From assembly GCA_017457295.1 (NCBI GenBank), contig JAFTHS010000014.1:1-64000 (forward strand): DNA of 64,000 bases. Direction: 5' to 3'. The notes under the pieces were generated by a model. It was not told the origin of the DNA. It did not search any database and saw only the letters and a program-made list of their open reading frames with translations. This document shows, piece after piece, positions 53,731 through 62,770 of this stretch (position 1 is its first letter; every line of letters starts with the position of its first letter). Made by a program: the position numbers and the translations under genes. This DNA is from Paludibacteraceae bacterium. GTDB taxonomy: Bacteria; Bacteroidota; Bacteroidia; Bacteroidales; Paludibacteraceae.

Positions 53731-54900
53731 ATGTCAGAACATCCATCCAATAACACTCACACTATTTTCAATCGTACTACGATTATTCATAGTATTATTA
53801 CCGTCATTGTATTGATAGCATTATACCTGCTAATTCGTAGGTTGAGCGGTGTACTACTACCTTTCTTAATCAGTTTTGTAGTGGCTTATATGCTCGCACC
53901 AATAGTGAATTTCTTTCAGCACAAATGCCGATTGAAAAATCGCGTATTGTCGGTAGTGGTAACGATATTGCTAGTAGCCAGTCTGCTTACGGGTGCGGTG
54001 GCAGCTGTGGTACCAACTATCAGTCGCCAAGCTACAGCGCTTTCGCAGAGTGTAAAGACCTATGTTAGTCAATGGGATGGAAACGAGTATTTCTCGCCAC
54101 GCGTTAATGAACGCATCGAGCAAATCATCCAAAGCATGGACATCAAGGCACTACTTCGTTCAGAGGAAATGCAAGAAGGCATCAAAAAAGTGCTTCCTGT
54201 ATTAGGAGATTGGATTAGTAGTGGAGTGAATGCAGTAATGAGTTTAGCAGTCGTGTTTGTGTGCTTATTGTATGTAATATTCCTTTTGATAGACTATGAG
54301 AAAATCACTACCAATTGGCATAAATATATCCCTAATCGTTTCCGCGATAGCATTGTGATGTTGATGGGCGATTTAGACCGAAACATGAATGCCTATTTTC
54401 GTGGTCAAGCTCTTGTAGCAGGGATTGTAGGAATATTGTTTGCGATTGGTTTTCAGATTATTGGACTACCTATGGGAATAGGTATTGGATTGTTTATTGG
54501 TGTACTGAACTTAGTGCCTTACCTGCAAGCATTAGGCATACCTCCATGCATTATTTTAGGGTTGATTCAATCCGCCGAAACAGGAAGACCTGTGTGGGTG
54601 GTATTGCTCTGTGTAGCTGCTGTATTTATTGTTGTGCAAACCATTCAAGATATGGTATTAGTACCTAAAATCATGGGCGATGTTACAGGAATGGGACCCG
54701 CATGGATATTACTTAGTCTGTCCGTATGGGGGTCATTGCTCGGATTCGTAGGCATGATTATCGCCTTACCAGTAACTACCCTACTCGTTTCGTACTACAA
54801 GCGTTTCGTATTGGGAATGCCCAACAACACAAGCCACAAAGTATCCAAACCATGTGCATTATTAGCAAAGAAAAAACAGAAAACATCAAATAAGAAATAA
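53731..54900 (+). CDS. AI-2E family transporter (PerM-like)
   Basis: It is an inner-membrane protein of 389 residues with about eight membrane helices: a first group at about 15-95, one near 170-195 and a C-terminal cluster at about 225-350. The family signatures are the P-Y-L-Q-A-L-G-I-P-P segment and a late D-M-V-L-V-P-K-I-M-G-D. The substrate is not predictable; members have been linked to AI-2 or sodium transport. It forms an operon with the DUF4837 lipoprotein (1 nt gap) and ABC-F genes. Confidence 0.88.
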   Translation: MSEHPSNNTHTIFNRTTIIHSIITVIVLIALYLLIRRLSGVLLPFLISFVVAYMLAPIVNFFQHKCRLKNRVLSVVVTILLVASLLTGAVAAVVPTISRQATALSQSVKTYVSQWDGNEYFSPRVNERIEQIIQSMDIKALLRSEEMQEGIKKVLPVLGDWISSGVNAVMSLAVVFVCLLYVIFLLIDYEKITTNWHKYIPNRFRDSIVMLMGDLDRNMNAYFRGQALVAGIVGILFAIGFQIIGLPMGIGIGLFIGVLNLVPYLQALGIPPCIILGLIQSAETGRPVWVVLLCVAAVFIVVQTIQDMVLVPKIMGDVTGMGPAWILLSLSVWGSLLGFVGMIIALPVTTLLVSYYKRFVLGMPNNTSHKVSKPCALLAKKKQKTSNKK

Positions 54901-54901
54901 C

Positions 54902-56041
54902 ATGAACAAGATTAGTATTCAATTAGTTGCAGCATTTGTAACTATTATCGTCTGCGCCAGTTGCAGCAAAGGCAATGGCAGAACTCTAACTTCCGCTACG
55001 GGAGCAATATACGAATGCTTAGTAGTAATGGACGACAATGCCCTAACTCAAGAGCAACTGAACGAAGTGGCAAAACTATCGTTAGTAAACGAAGCATCGG
55101 GGTATACCAAACCTATAGCAAACCTATACGATTTGGTGGAGGCCGTGATGGCCGCAGACATGCCATGTATGCCACAAGTGGAACCATATTTCCGACTGAC
55201 ACACGTGACTACTGCACTATTTGATGATATGTTCAAGCCAACACGAAACATATTGTTTGTGGATATCAATCCAGAGAAATACACCCAAACAAAAGCGAAA
55301 GTGTCAAAGGACTATTGGTCAACTCCTCAAGCCATATGCCGTATACAAACACCATCACAAGAAGAGTTTGTAGCATACTGGTTAGAGAATGGAGAAGACA
55401 TACGTGAATGGTTTGTAAATCAAGAAATCACACGCCAAACAAAGTTCTACCGTGCTAGCACAAACAAAGCTGCGAGGGCTGCATTGCAAGAGCAGGGATA
55501 TGATTTGCTCATTCCAGAAGATTATATGCTGATCATGGACACCGTATTAGGTGGAGCCACCACATATAGTTTGCGTAATCCTATTACTGTAGCTCCAGAA
55601 GTGCGCCTTCTATGGTGCTGCAACAACAAGGGCAGTATGCGTCGCGACATAGTGGTGTATAGTTATCCATATACAGATCAAAATACGTTTACCCAAAGAT
55701 TCTTAAATGCCAAACGAGATGAAATACTTAGCCGCATTGTAACTGGCAGCGTAGAGGGTTCGTATATGGGTACAGAATATAAGGTGATGCCTCCTGTGAT
55801 GCGTACTGTAAGCGTGCAAAATGGTGAGCAAGCTACAGAGATACGTGGTCTTTGGCGTATATTGAATGGCGAGGCTATGGGTGGTCCATATGTAAGTCAT
55901 ACAAGATTGGACCAAGTGAATGGACGCGTAGTAACCGCAGAAGCATTCCTATATGCCGCAGGACAAAAGAAACGTACCGCACTTAGACAAGCAGAGGCGA
56001 TTCTATATACATTGCAATTGCCACAAGATACTATTGAGTAA
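54902..56041 (+). CDS. DUF4837 family lipoprotein
   Basis: A lipoprotein signal ends C-A-S-C (C21). The 379-residue body matches the Bacteroidetes DUF4837 family in length and in segments such as R-N-I-L-F-V-D-I-N-P and R-G-L-W-R-I-L-N-G-E-A-M-G-G-P-Y-V-S near the end. No enzymatic motif is seen and its function is unknown. It sits between the AI-2E transporter (1 nt) and the ABC-F gene (30 nt). Confidence 0.85.
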   Translation: MNKISIQLVAAFVTIIVCASCSKGNGRTLTSATGAIYECLVVMDDNALTQEQLNEVAKLSLVNEASGYTKPIANLYDLVEAVMAADMPCMPQVEPYFRLTHVTTALFDDMFKPTRNILFVDINPEKYTQTKAKVSKDYWSTPQAICRIQTPSQEEFVAYWLENGEDIREWFVNQEITRQTKFYRASTNKAARAALQEQGYDLLIPEDYMLIMDTVLGGATTYSLRNPITVAPEVRLLWCCNNKGSMRRDIVVYSYPYTDQNTFTQRFLNAKRDEILSRIVTGSVEGSYMGTEYKVMPPVMRTVSVQNGEQATEIRGLWRILNGEAMGGPYVSHTRLDQVNGRVVTAEAFLYAAGQKKRTALRQAEAILYTLQLPQDTIE

Positions 56042-56071
56042 TTTAGAACTTAGTTTTTAGCGTTTAGAAGA

Positions 56072-57778
56072 ATGGCAGTGGTAACTCCATATTTATTAGT
56101 GGAGGACCTCACAAAGTCGGTGGGGTCGAAAATGCTATTTAGCAATATTAGTTTCGCCATCAACAAAAGCCAACGCATAGCACTAATTGCACGAAATGGT
56201 ATTGGGAAGAGTACGTTGCTAGATATTTTAATGGGCAACACTGACTATGATAGCGGTAAAATCACTTGGCGCAAAGACCTAAAAGTGAGATACTTACCAC
56301 AACATCCATCTCCCACACCAGAAATGATTCACCTAAGCGGGGGACAGCAAAAGAAGTTACTCTTGCAGCACGTACTAGATGACGAACCAGACATTTTGTT
56401 ATTAGATGAGCCCACCAACCACTTGGACTTGGATACGGTAGTATGGTTGGAAGATTATTTAGGCGACAAGCGTGTAGCACGGGGTGAACGACCATTAACG
56501 ATCCTGATGGTAACGCACGACAGATATTTTCTAGACAACGTGTGCACCGACATCTTCGAACTGGATGAACATAATCTCTATAGCTACCATGGCAACTATA
56601 CCTACTATATAGAGAAACGGACAGAGCGAATAGAAGCACAACAAGCGGAAGTAGAGAAGGCACGCAACCTATACCGAACCGAATTAGAATGGATGCGGCG
56701 CATGCCACAAGCACGCGCACACAAGGCACAATATCGTATTGACAATTTCTACGAATTAGAGAAGAAAGCCAAACAACAACGCACGGAATCTGATGTACGG
56801 TTGGCCGTAAAGTCGGGTTATATTGGCAATAAGATATTTGAGGCGAAGGATGTATGCAAGACCTATAAATCTCCTCGCACGGGTGAAGAGAAAGTCATCT
56901 TGCAGCATTTCAACTATGTCTTTTCGCGCTATGAAAAGCTGGGTATCATTGGCAATAACGGTACGGGTAAGAGTACCTTTATCAAGTTGCTATTGGGCGA
57001 AGTACCTGTAGATAGCGGATGTTGGGATGTGGGTAGCACGGTCAAATTTGGCTATTACGCACAGACCGGATTGAAATTTGACGAAGGCAAGAAAGTAATT
57101 GATATTGTGCGTGATATAGCCGAAGTAGTGGATTTGGGCAATGGGCAACGAATGACCGCTAGTCAGTTTTTGCAAATGTTTTTATTTTCCCCCAATCAAC
57201 AATATGACTTCGTAAGTAAATTATCAGGAGGAGAGAGGCAACGGCTGCACCTATGTACGGTATTGATGCGTAGTCCAAACTTCTTGATACTGGATGAGCC
57301 CACCAATGACCTTGACATACCGACCTTAAATGTACTGGAAGAATACTTAATGAACTTTCAAGGTTGCCTGATTGTGGTAAGTCACGACCGCTACTTTATG
57401 GACAGAGTGGTAGACCACCTGTTTGTATTCCATGGGAATGGCGAGATACAAGACTTTCCTGGAAATTATACCCAATATAGATTAGAAGGGCAGAATGACA
57501 GCAACCCAGCTAAGGTAGAAAAAACAATCGCAAAAGTAGAAAAAGTAAAGACGGAGAAGAAAAGGCGACTAAGTTTCAAGGAAAAGCAAGAATTAGAGGA
57601 GTTAGAAAAGCAAATGCCTATATTGGAAGAAGAGAAAGCACAATTAGAAGCCCTTCTATCTGGTGGGGCAACCGACCCAACCGAAATAAGTAAAGCATCT
57701 GCACGCTACAAGGAAGTGCAAGAAACATTAGATATGGCAGAAATGAGGTGGTTGGAACTAAGCGAAGTGGAGAGTTAA
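56072..57778 (+). CDS. ABC-F ATPase with a shortened first ATP-binding domain
   Basis: It is a cytosolic Uup/EttA-type ABC-F protein with two ATPase domains and a C-terminal coiled coil (about 485-565). NBD1 has Walker A near 40-48 (R-N-G-I-G-K-S-T), the Q-loop Y-L-P-Q at 74-77 and the signature L-S-G-G-Q at 88-92. Only about 10 residues separate the last two, where family members have about 70-80, so the helical subdomain is missing. Walker B (L-L-L-D-E-P-T) and V-T-H-D follow normally. NBD2 (Walker A near 294-302, signature near 383) is complete with about 57 residues in that interval. The frame is intact, so this is an in-frame deletion, not a frameshift. It is third in the AI-2E operon. 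Confidence 0.9.
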   Translation: MAVVTPYLLVEDLTKSVGSKMLFSNISFAINKSQRIALIARNGIGKSTLLDILMGNTDYDSGKITWRKDLKVRYLPQHPSPTPEMIHLSGGQQKKLLLQHVLDDEPDILLLDEPTNHLDLDTVVWLEDYLGDKRVARGERPLTILMVTHDRYFLDNVCTDIFELDEHNLYSYHGNYTYYIEKRTERIEAQQAEVEKARNLYRTELEWMRRMPQARAHKAQYRIDNFYELEKKAKQQRTESDVRLAVKSGYIGNKIFEAKDVCKTYKSPRTGEEKVILQHFNYVFSRYEKLGIIGNNGTGKSTFIKLLLGEVPVDSGCWDVGSTVKFGYYAQTGLKFDEGKKVIDIVRDIAEVVDLGNGQRMTASQFLQMFLFSPNQQYDFVSKLSGGERQRLHLCTVLMRSPNFLILDEPTNDLDIPTLNVLEEYLMNFQGCLIVVSHDRYFMDRVVDHLFVFHGNGEIQDFPGNYTQYRLEGQNDSNPAKVEKTIAKVEKVKTEKKRRLSFKEKQELEELEKQMPILEEEKAQLEALLSGGATDPTEISKASARYKEVQETLDMAEMRWLELSEVES

Positions 57779-57791
57779 TGAATCATTGCTA

Positions 57792-57835
57792 AATCACATA
57801 GTAGTAATATAGTAATCACATAGTAATACCATAGT
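57792..57835. repeat. 11-bp tandem array, unit AATCACATAGT, 4 copies
   Basis: Units are AATCACATAGT, AGTAATATAGT, AATCACATAGT and AATACCATAGT. They share the AATCAC start with the arrays at 27886 and 37940. It lies between convergent genes, just before the bidirectional terminator. Confidence 0.85.
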
Positions 57836-57856
57836 AGAGGCAGGTAAATGAAGAAT

Positions 57857-57890
57857 AAAAGATAGGGTTGCGGTCGCAACCCTATCTTTT
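57857..57890. terminator. Bidirectional terminator
   Basis: GATAGGGTTGCG (57861-57872), GT loop, CGCAACCCTATC (57875-57886), with AAAA on the left and TTTT on the right. It serves both the ABC-F gene (+) and the surface lipoprotein gene (-). Confidence 0.9.
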
Positions 57891-57935
57891 GTTTATCTTG
57901 CTGAATTAGGCAAGAATAATCTATACTCAAGCATA

Positions 57936-59858
57936 TTATTCTGGTTCGCTGAGGAGCAAGTTCTTGATTTCCCAAGTACCAGAAACACCGTTGGAAGTGG
58001 TGTAACGGAAAGCGATATTGATTTTCTCGCCAACGTACTCAGACATATCGAAGAAACCTGAGGTTTGGAATACCCATGATGTACCACCAGGTACGTTGAG
58101 AGTACCATCCTCGTTCAAGTTCCACTCGAGTTGAGTCCAATCGCAAGTAGTCACATCACCATTATAGTTGGTAGATACGAATACAGCACACTCCTCGGTA
58201 AAGTTAGGAGCCTTGTTGAAGGCTTGATCGAAGCTGAATTGAGGAGTTTTGGCACGTGTCAAGTCGATTTGAGGAGTTACCAACCAAGAATCAGAGTCAT
58301 AGCTTGCACCATCCTTGTATGCAGAAGCACACATACCATATGCTGCAGAATAGTACCAAACATAGGTCAACGGCTCTTGCAACTTCACATTTTGGATAGT
58401 CAATTTGCCTTGGCCATCACCCATAATAGCTTGTTTGTAATAGATAGTAGAGCCCCAAACATCGCTAAGCGAGAAGGTAGTAGTAGTTTGGCTCATACCC
58501 AAGTTCTCAACGAAAGTAGCACCATCATAGATGAACTCAATAGCGTTGTATGCATCCTTTTCGGTAGCCACATATACTACGGTAAATGCCTTGCCAGTTT
58601 GTGCATAAGGGAACTCTTGTGCGAGGAAAGTGGTAAGGATGTTTTTGTTCTTGTCAAGCAAATAGGTGTAACCTACAGCAGCATACACATCCTCTGGGAG
58701 TGCTACGACAGTAGCAGCATCGTTCTTGTAAGCTGCCCATTTACCGCCAGAGTATTGGTAGAGAACAGTCTTCTTGCCATTAGCTGCAGCAGCTTTTTTA
58801 GGAGCAACATTTGCTTTGGTCTTCAAAGGACGATGCTCCAACAAATAGCAACCACTCTTGAACTCATATACATTATAATTAGCATAATAGGTCAAAGCGC
58901 CAATACCGATTACGGTATCACCCAAATTAAACTCACGACCAGAGGCATCAATACATGTAGCGTTATACTCATCTACAAAGTCATAAACAGGGAAAGAGTC
59001 TCTGTTCACAGAATAGGAATTGTACATCTCGAATACGCTATCGTTGTTGTCTGTGATGTAGTAAGATACATTCAAAAACTCGTCGAAACGTGAGGATTTT
59101 TTATACCATTTATTGATGATACCGCCAACCTTTATGGTGTCGCCTTCACCCAGGTCACCACTCTTATAGGCTGCGATAACCTCAGTTGGAGTATAAAAAC
59201 CACGGCTCTCTGGTGTTCCCAAGAAGAAATTAGGGTCTCCACCAGGAACAAAGGGCTCCTCACCGCCACCGAAAGAAGGCTCGCTATCTTTGTAGTCATA
59301 AACTACAGCCAAGATAGCACCTTCTTCTGCCTCAGTAGGGAGTACAGATGTGAGTTGCGTGATGGTAGCTGGAGTAAGATAGTAAGTACCTGTCTTACCC
59401 TCGCCCCAAATTGCATCGTAATCAGCAGTCGAAAGGGTGTATTTGGTAGTAGCCGCAAATGTGCTCAAGTAAGCAGGAGCTCCCTCGCAAGTCTTATAGG
59501 TAATATTGAAGAGTGAACCCTTAGACAATTGTGGGAACTTAGAGCCTAAAAATGCAGGTACATATACATCAGCCACCGCAATCTTGTTGAAAGCCAAATC
59601 GTTAGCAATTTGGAAGAATGCATTGTATTCGGTAGAATCAACTACTCCCAAAGAATCCGCTACCAAAGTAGCTTCAGCAATAGCGATATTGCTCTTGTTG
59701 CTTACGATGGCTTTGTAATCAGCATCGGTAAGGGTGTAATCGATAGTACGAACATCCGTTGGATTGTAGTCAGAGCCACCCAAATTTTGATCTATATAGA
59801 AGTTCTCGCACGATGCAAACATTAGCACAGTAGCGAGGAAAAATAAAATCTTTTTCAT
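57936..59858 (-). CDS. Surface lipoprotein with OB-fold and choice-of-anchor-J-like domains
   Basis: The ATG at 59858 gives a lipobox F-A-S-C (C17); an ATG at 59864 adds two residues. Residues about 25-210 hold two similar segments with D-Y-T-L-T-D-A-D-Y and K-Y-T-L-S-T-A-D-Y, an internal duplication. Residues about 235-360 look like a surface OB-fold domain (G-D-T-I-K-V-G-G-I-I-N-K-W-Y). The last about 160 residues resemble choice-of-anchor J/DUF5017 beta-sandwiches (D-S-D-S-W-L-V-T-P-Q-I-D-L). The gene follows the TonB receptor by 57 nt, so it probably delivers substrate to it. Substrate unknown. Confidence 0.8.
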   Translation of the reverse strand: MKKILFFLATVLMFASCENFYIDQNLGGSDYNPTDVRTIDYTLTDADYKAIVSNKSNIAIAEATLVADSLGVVDSTEYNAFFQIANDLAFNKIAVADVYVPAFLGSKFPQLSKGSLFNITYKTCEGAPAYLSTFAATTKYTLSTADYDAIWGEGKTGTYYLTPATITQLTSVLPTEAEEGAILAVVYDYKDSEPSFGGGEEPFVPGGDPNFFLGTPESRGFYTPTEVIAAYKSGDLGEGDTIKVGGIINKWYKKSSRFDEFLNVSYYITDNNDSVFEMYNSYSVNRDSFPVYDFVDEYNATCIDASGREFNLGDTVIGIGALTYYANYNVYEFKSGCYLLEHRPLKTKANVAPKKAAAANGKKTVLYQYSGGKWAAYKNDAATVVALPEDVYAAVGYTYLLDKNKNILTTFLAQEFPYAQTGKAFTVVYVATEKDAYNAIEFIYDGATFVENLGMSQTTTTFSLSDVWGSTIYYKQAIMGDGQGKLTIQNVKLQEPLTYVWYYSAAYGMCASAYKDGASYDSDSWLVTPQIDLTRAKTPQFSFDQAFNKAPNFTEECAVFVSTNYNGDVTTCDWTQLEWNLNEDGTLNVPGGTSWVFQTSGFFDMSEYVGEKINIAFRYTTSNGVSGTWEIKNLLLSEPE

Positions 59859-59915
59859 TGTCATAATAAATTAAATCGTTTCAATGTTTCAAAGTTTCAA
59901 TACCTCTACATACTA

Positions 59916-62669
59916 TTAGAAGTTAACTTTCAAACGGATATTGTATGTAGTACCCTTAGAGAAGTAGAAATACACATTATCAGCATTCACCTCGGTGATA
60001 TTCTCTGAAACAGTATTTGGGTTCCATGCTTTCTCAATATAGAGTTGGTTGAGCACGTTGTTGATGTTACCAGAAAGCGTAGCTCTTACGCCACCGATCT
60101 CGAAGCTATATGAAGCACGCATATCCAAGCTACCAGCAGTAGGGATACGCCATGGCTCGAGCAAGTTCATCTCTTTGCCAAGTTGCAAGTTGCTACCAGA
60201 GAATGAGTAGTATGCGTAGTTGCGATCATACAATGTGTACTCAGCACCAACGCGGAAGCCCTTGAAAGGCTTGAAGGTAACGCCCAAGTTAGCAGTAGTT
60301 TGTGCAGAACCACCTACGTTGATACCCTTCATATTGATAAGAGCCCAGCCATGGTTAGGAGCACCAGGATCAGTGATTTCAGCATCCATAGTGAGCGCTT
60401 GACCATGCTTGTCGTAGATGTAACCAACAACAGAGTCGCTATCCCACTTCCAGTCACCAAGTGACAACATTGCAGAAATCTCTAACCATTTAGTAGGACG
60501 TGCCTTTACCTCGAACTCAAGACCCATGTGGCGAGCGTTTACACCCGTCATGTTCATGAAATATTCTGTTTGTGCAGGATCACTCAAAGTACCCGATTTG
60601 GTCATAGTCTTATCCATCCACTCGGTAAAGTAACCGTTAACAGCGACATTTACATACTCGTTGTGGAAACCATAACCAATTTCAGCACTTGCGATTTGCT
60701 CGTTTTTAGCTTCTACGTTTACGGCATTGCTGGTAGAAGCGTTCATGAATGCTCCGTAGTCCAAGTTTGGTGCACGAGAGATATAACCCAAGTTGATGAA
60801 CGCATTGTGGTGTTTGTTGAACTCGTAATTAGCACCCGCTTTGATAGTTCCACCTAAGAAACCAAGAACTTCTGATTTACCTTTCTCAGCATCGTAGTAG
60901 AAATAATCAACTTTCCAATAGTGGTTGTAGTTAACAGATCCATTAACGAAAGCAGACCAACGGTTTTGGTTGTACTCCAATTGAGCAAACGCACCCTCTT
61001 GAACTACAAAGCCATCGTAGTTACGATATGCGATATCACCAATAGTGAGTTTCTCGTATTGCCATGCAGGGTCAAGAGCAGCGGCGTTGTTGACACCTTT
61101 TACCTTAGCACGAGTAGCATCAATGAAGTACTCACCACCAAGGAGGTCAGAGATAGTAGCATTGTGCTTACCTTGATAGTAACGAACATCAATACCAGCA
61201 TAGAAATCGAACATATCTGCAAACTTGTTGGAATATGTAGAAGTCAAACCATACCAGTTGTGGTCGTTGCGGTTTTCGCAGATAACCAATTGAGAACCAG
61301 CATACATCTTCTCATATTGGTCGGATGATGGGTCATAGATTGGGTTGTCAGGATTGTTTGCCCACATAACAGCTCCGTAGTCGAAAGTACCATCTGCACG
61401 ACGGAAAGTGTGTGACAAAGTACCATAGTTAGCACCATAGGTCAAATCGGTATAACTGTAAGAAGAGTTCAAACCTGGCTCTGCAGTACGACCATAACCA
61501 CGACCGAGAGATACATAGGCTGTGGTAGAAAGAGAAGACTTGTGGTCGATTTGCCATACGTGGTTCAAAGAGATTTGCGGTTTGTGATATACGTTGTAGT
61601 TAGCAGAATTCTGGTTGCCATTGTCATCATAACCATATGTTGGGTTGTAACGAGAGAAGTGCATACCATCTTTCATATACTTGCGCACATTGTTCCATTC
61701 TTTCATAGTCAAACCAGAAGAACGTTGATAGTGCTCTTGTGGCGCACCAAAAGCAGTCAGAGAGAGTTGGTGGTTCTCATTGATACGCTTAGAGATGTTA
61801 GCGAAGTAGTTGTATCCCTCGAAGCTGGTACCTTGGATATAACCATCACCCCAAGTACGAGCCCCCATTACTGTGATAGCCCAACCGTTTTGCATCAAAC
61901 CAGTAGAAACAGAGAATGTTACCTTGTTGTAGCCATTGTCACCCATAGAATAAGAGAATGAGCCACCTTTCTTAGCATCAAGACCTTTGGTAACGATATT
62001 GATAGTACCACCTACAGAAGGAGCACTCATCTTGCTGGCACCAAGACCACGTTGCGTTTGCATTACAGAAGTAACATCAGCCAAACCTTGCCAGTTGGAC
62101 CAATAGACTTTACCGTTCTCCATACCGTTCATAGGTACACCGTTGATCATCATAGCGATGTTGGTGTTGTCGAAACCACGCATCCAAATTTCGCTATCAC
62201 CCCAACCACCACCATTAGCATTGGCGTGTACACCAGGAGTATTCTTAAGAACCTCAACGAACTCACCACCACCAAGACGCTCTTCAATCTCAAGAGCAGT
62301 AACTTGGCTCACAGCGATAGGAGTCTTTCGTTGTACTGCGATTTGACCAGTGATAGTAACGTCTTCAAGACCAACTGCCTCTGGCAAAAGTTCGATTACT
62401 CCAAGGTTGGTTTTCTTACCAACATTGATTTCTTGGGTCTCATAACCCACATAAGAGAGTTGCAAGGTAGTACCAGAAGCAACAGAGATTTGGAAGTAAC
62501 CATCCAAATCGGTAATCATACCGTTGGTAGTACCCACTTCAAGGATAGACACACCAATAAGTGGCTCCTTGCTGTCAGCATCAATCACTGTACCCGATAC
62601 AGCAACTGATTGAGCAAACATGGCAACAGTTGCCATTACGCCCAGAAAAAACATTAGTGCTTTCTTCAT
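59916..62669 (-). CDS. TonB-dependent outer-membrane receptor with CarboxypepD_reg domain
   Basis: A signal peptide (1-19) precedes a carboxypeptidase-regulatory-like domain (about 22-95; G-T-V-I-D-A-D-S-K-E-P-L-I-G-V), then a plug (about 110-230) with W-M-R-G-F-D-N-T-N-I-A-M-M-I-N-G-V-P and G-G-T-I-N-I-V-T-K. A barrel follows, ending in L-K-V-N-F. The plug lacks the full SusC signature and no SusD gene is present; a lipoprotein of another type follows. This suggests a receptor for small ligands such as peptides, siderophores or vitamins rather than a SusCD pair. A -7 element lies at 62709-62716. Confidence 0.9.
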   Translation of the reverse strand: MKKALMFFLGVMATVAMFAQSVAVSGTVIDADSKEPLIGVSILEVGTTNGMITDLDGYFQISVASGTTLQLSYVGYETQEINVGKKTNLGVIELLPEAVGLEDVTITGQIAVQRKTPIAVSQVTALEIEERLGGGEFVEVLKNTPGVHANANGGGWGDSEIWMRGFDNTNIAMMINGVPMNGMENGKVYWSNWQGLADVTSVMQTQRGLGASKMSAPSVGGTINIVTKGLDAKKGGSFSYSMGDNGYNKVTFSVSTGLMQNGWAITVMGARTWGDGYIQGTSFEGYNYFANISKRINENHQLSLTAFGAPQEHYQRSSGLTMKEWNNVRKYMKDGMHFSRYNPTYGYDDNGNQNSANYNVYHKPQISLNHVWQIDHKSSLSTTAYVSLGRGYGRTAEPGLNSSYSYTDLTYGANYGTLSHTFRRADGTFDYGAVMWANNPDNPIYDPSSDQYEKMYAGSQLVICENRNDHNWYGLTSTYSNKFADMFDFYAGIDVRYYQGKHNATISDLLGGEYFIDATRAKVKGVNNAAALDPAWQYEKLTIGDIAYRNYDGFVVQEGAFAQLEYNQNRWSAFVNGSVNYNHYWKVDYFYYDAEKGKSEVLGFLGGTIKAGANYEFNKHHNAFINLGYISRAPNLDYGAFMNASTSNAVNVEAKNEQIASAEIGYGFHNEYVNVAVNGYFTEWMDKTMTKSGTLSDPAQTEYFMNMTGVNARHMGLEFEVKARPTKWLEISAMLSLGDWKWDSDSVVGYIYDKHGQALTMDAEITDPGAPNHGWALINMKGINVGGSAQTTANLGVTFKPFKGFRVGAEYTLYDRNYAYYSFSGSNLQLGKEMNLLEPWRIPTAGSLDMRASYSFEIGGVRATLSGNINNVLNQLYIEKAWNPNTVSENITEVNADNVYFYFSKGTTYNIRLKVNF

Positions 62670-62708
62670 AAATAGTTTGTTTTATTTTTATATAGTGTTT
62701 ATTTTTTG

Positions 62709-62716
62709 CAAAAGTA
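62709..62716 (-). promoter_or_regulatory. -7 element of the TonB receptor operon
   Basis: The minus strand reads TACTTTTG, fitting TAnnTTTG, about 40 nt before the ATG. No TTTG is found at 19-21 nt further upstream. Confidence 0.4.
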
Positions 62717-62743
62717 ATGCGAAAATATTAAGTAATTGTTAAC

Positions 62744-62770
62744 TTGAAATTAAGTATTCGTTAATTTCAA
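62744..62770 (-). terminator. Hairpin at the end of the SGNH gene
   Basis: TTGAAATTAA (62744-62753) and TTAATTTCAA (62761-62770) form a perfect 10-bp inverted repeat with a 7-nt loop overlapping the stop codon (62767-62769). It is AT-rich and has no U-tract, so it is a weak terminator candidate or an mRNA-stabilising stem. Confidence 0.4.

Noticed and set aside
59916..62669. Second SusCD pair
   Set aside because: The receptor lacks the full SusC plug signature and the downstream lipoprotein is not SusD-like, so I call it a TonB receptor with an accessory lipoprotein.
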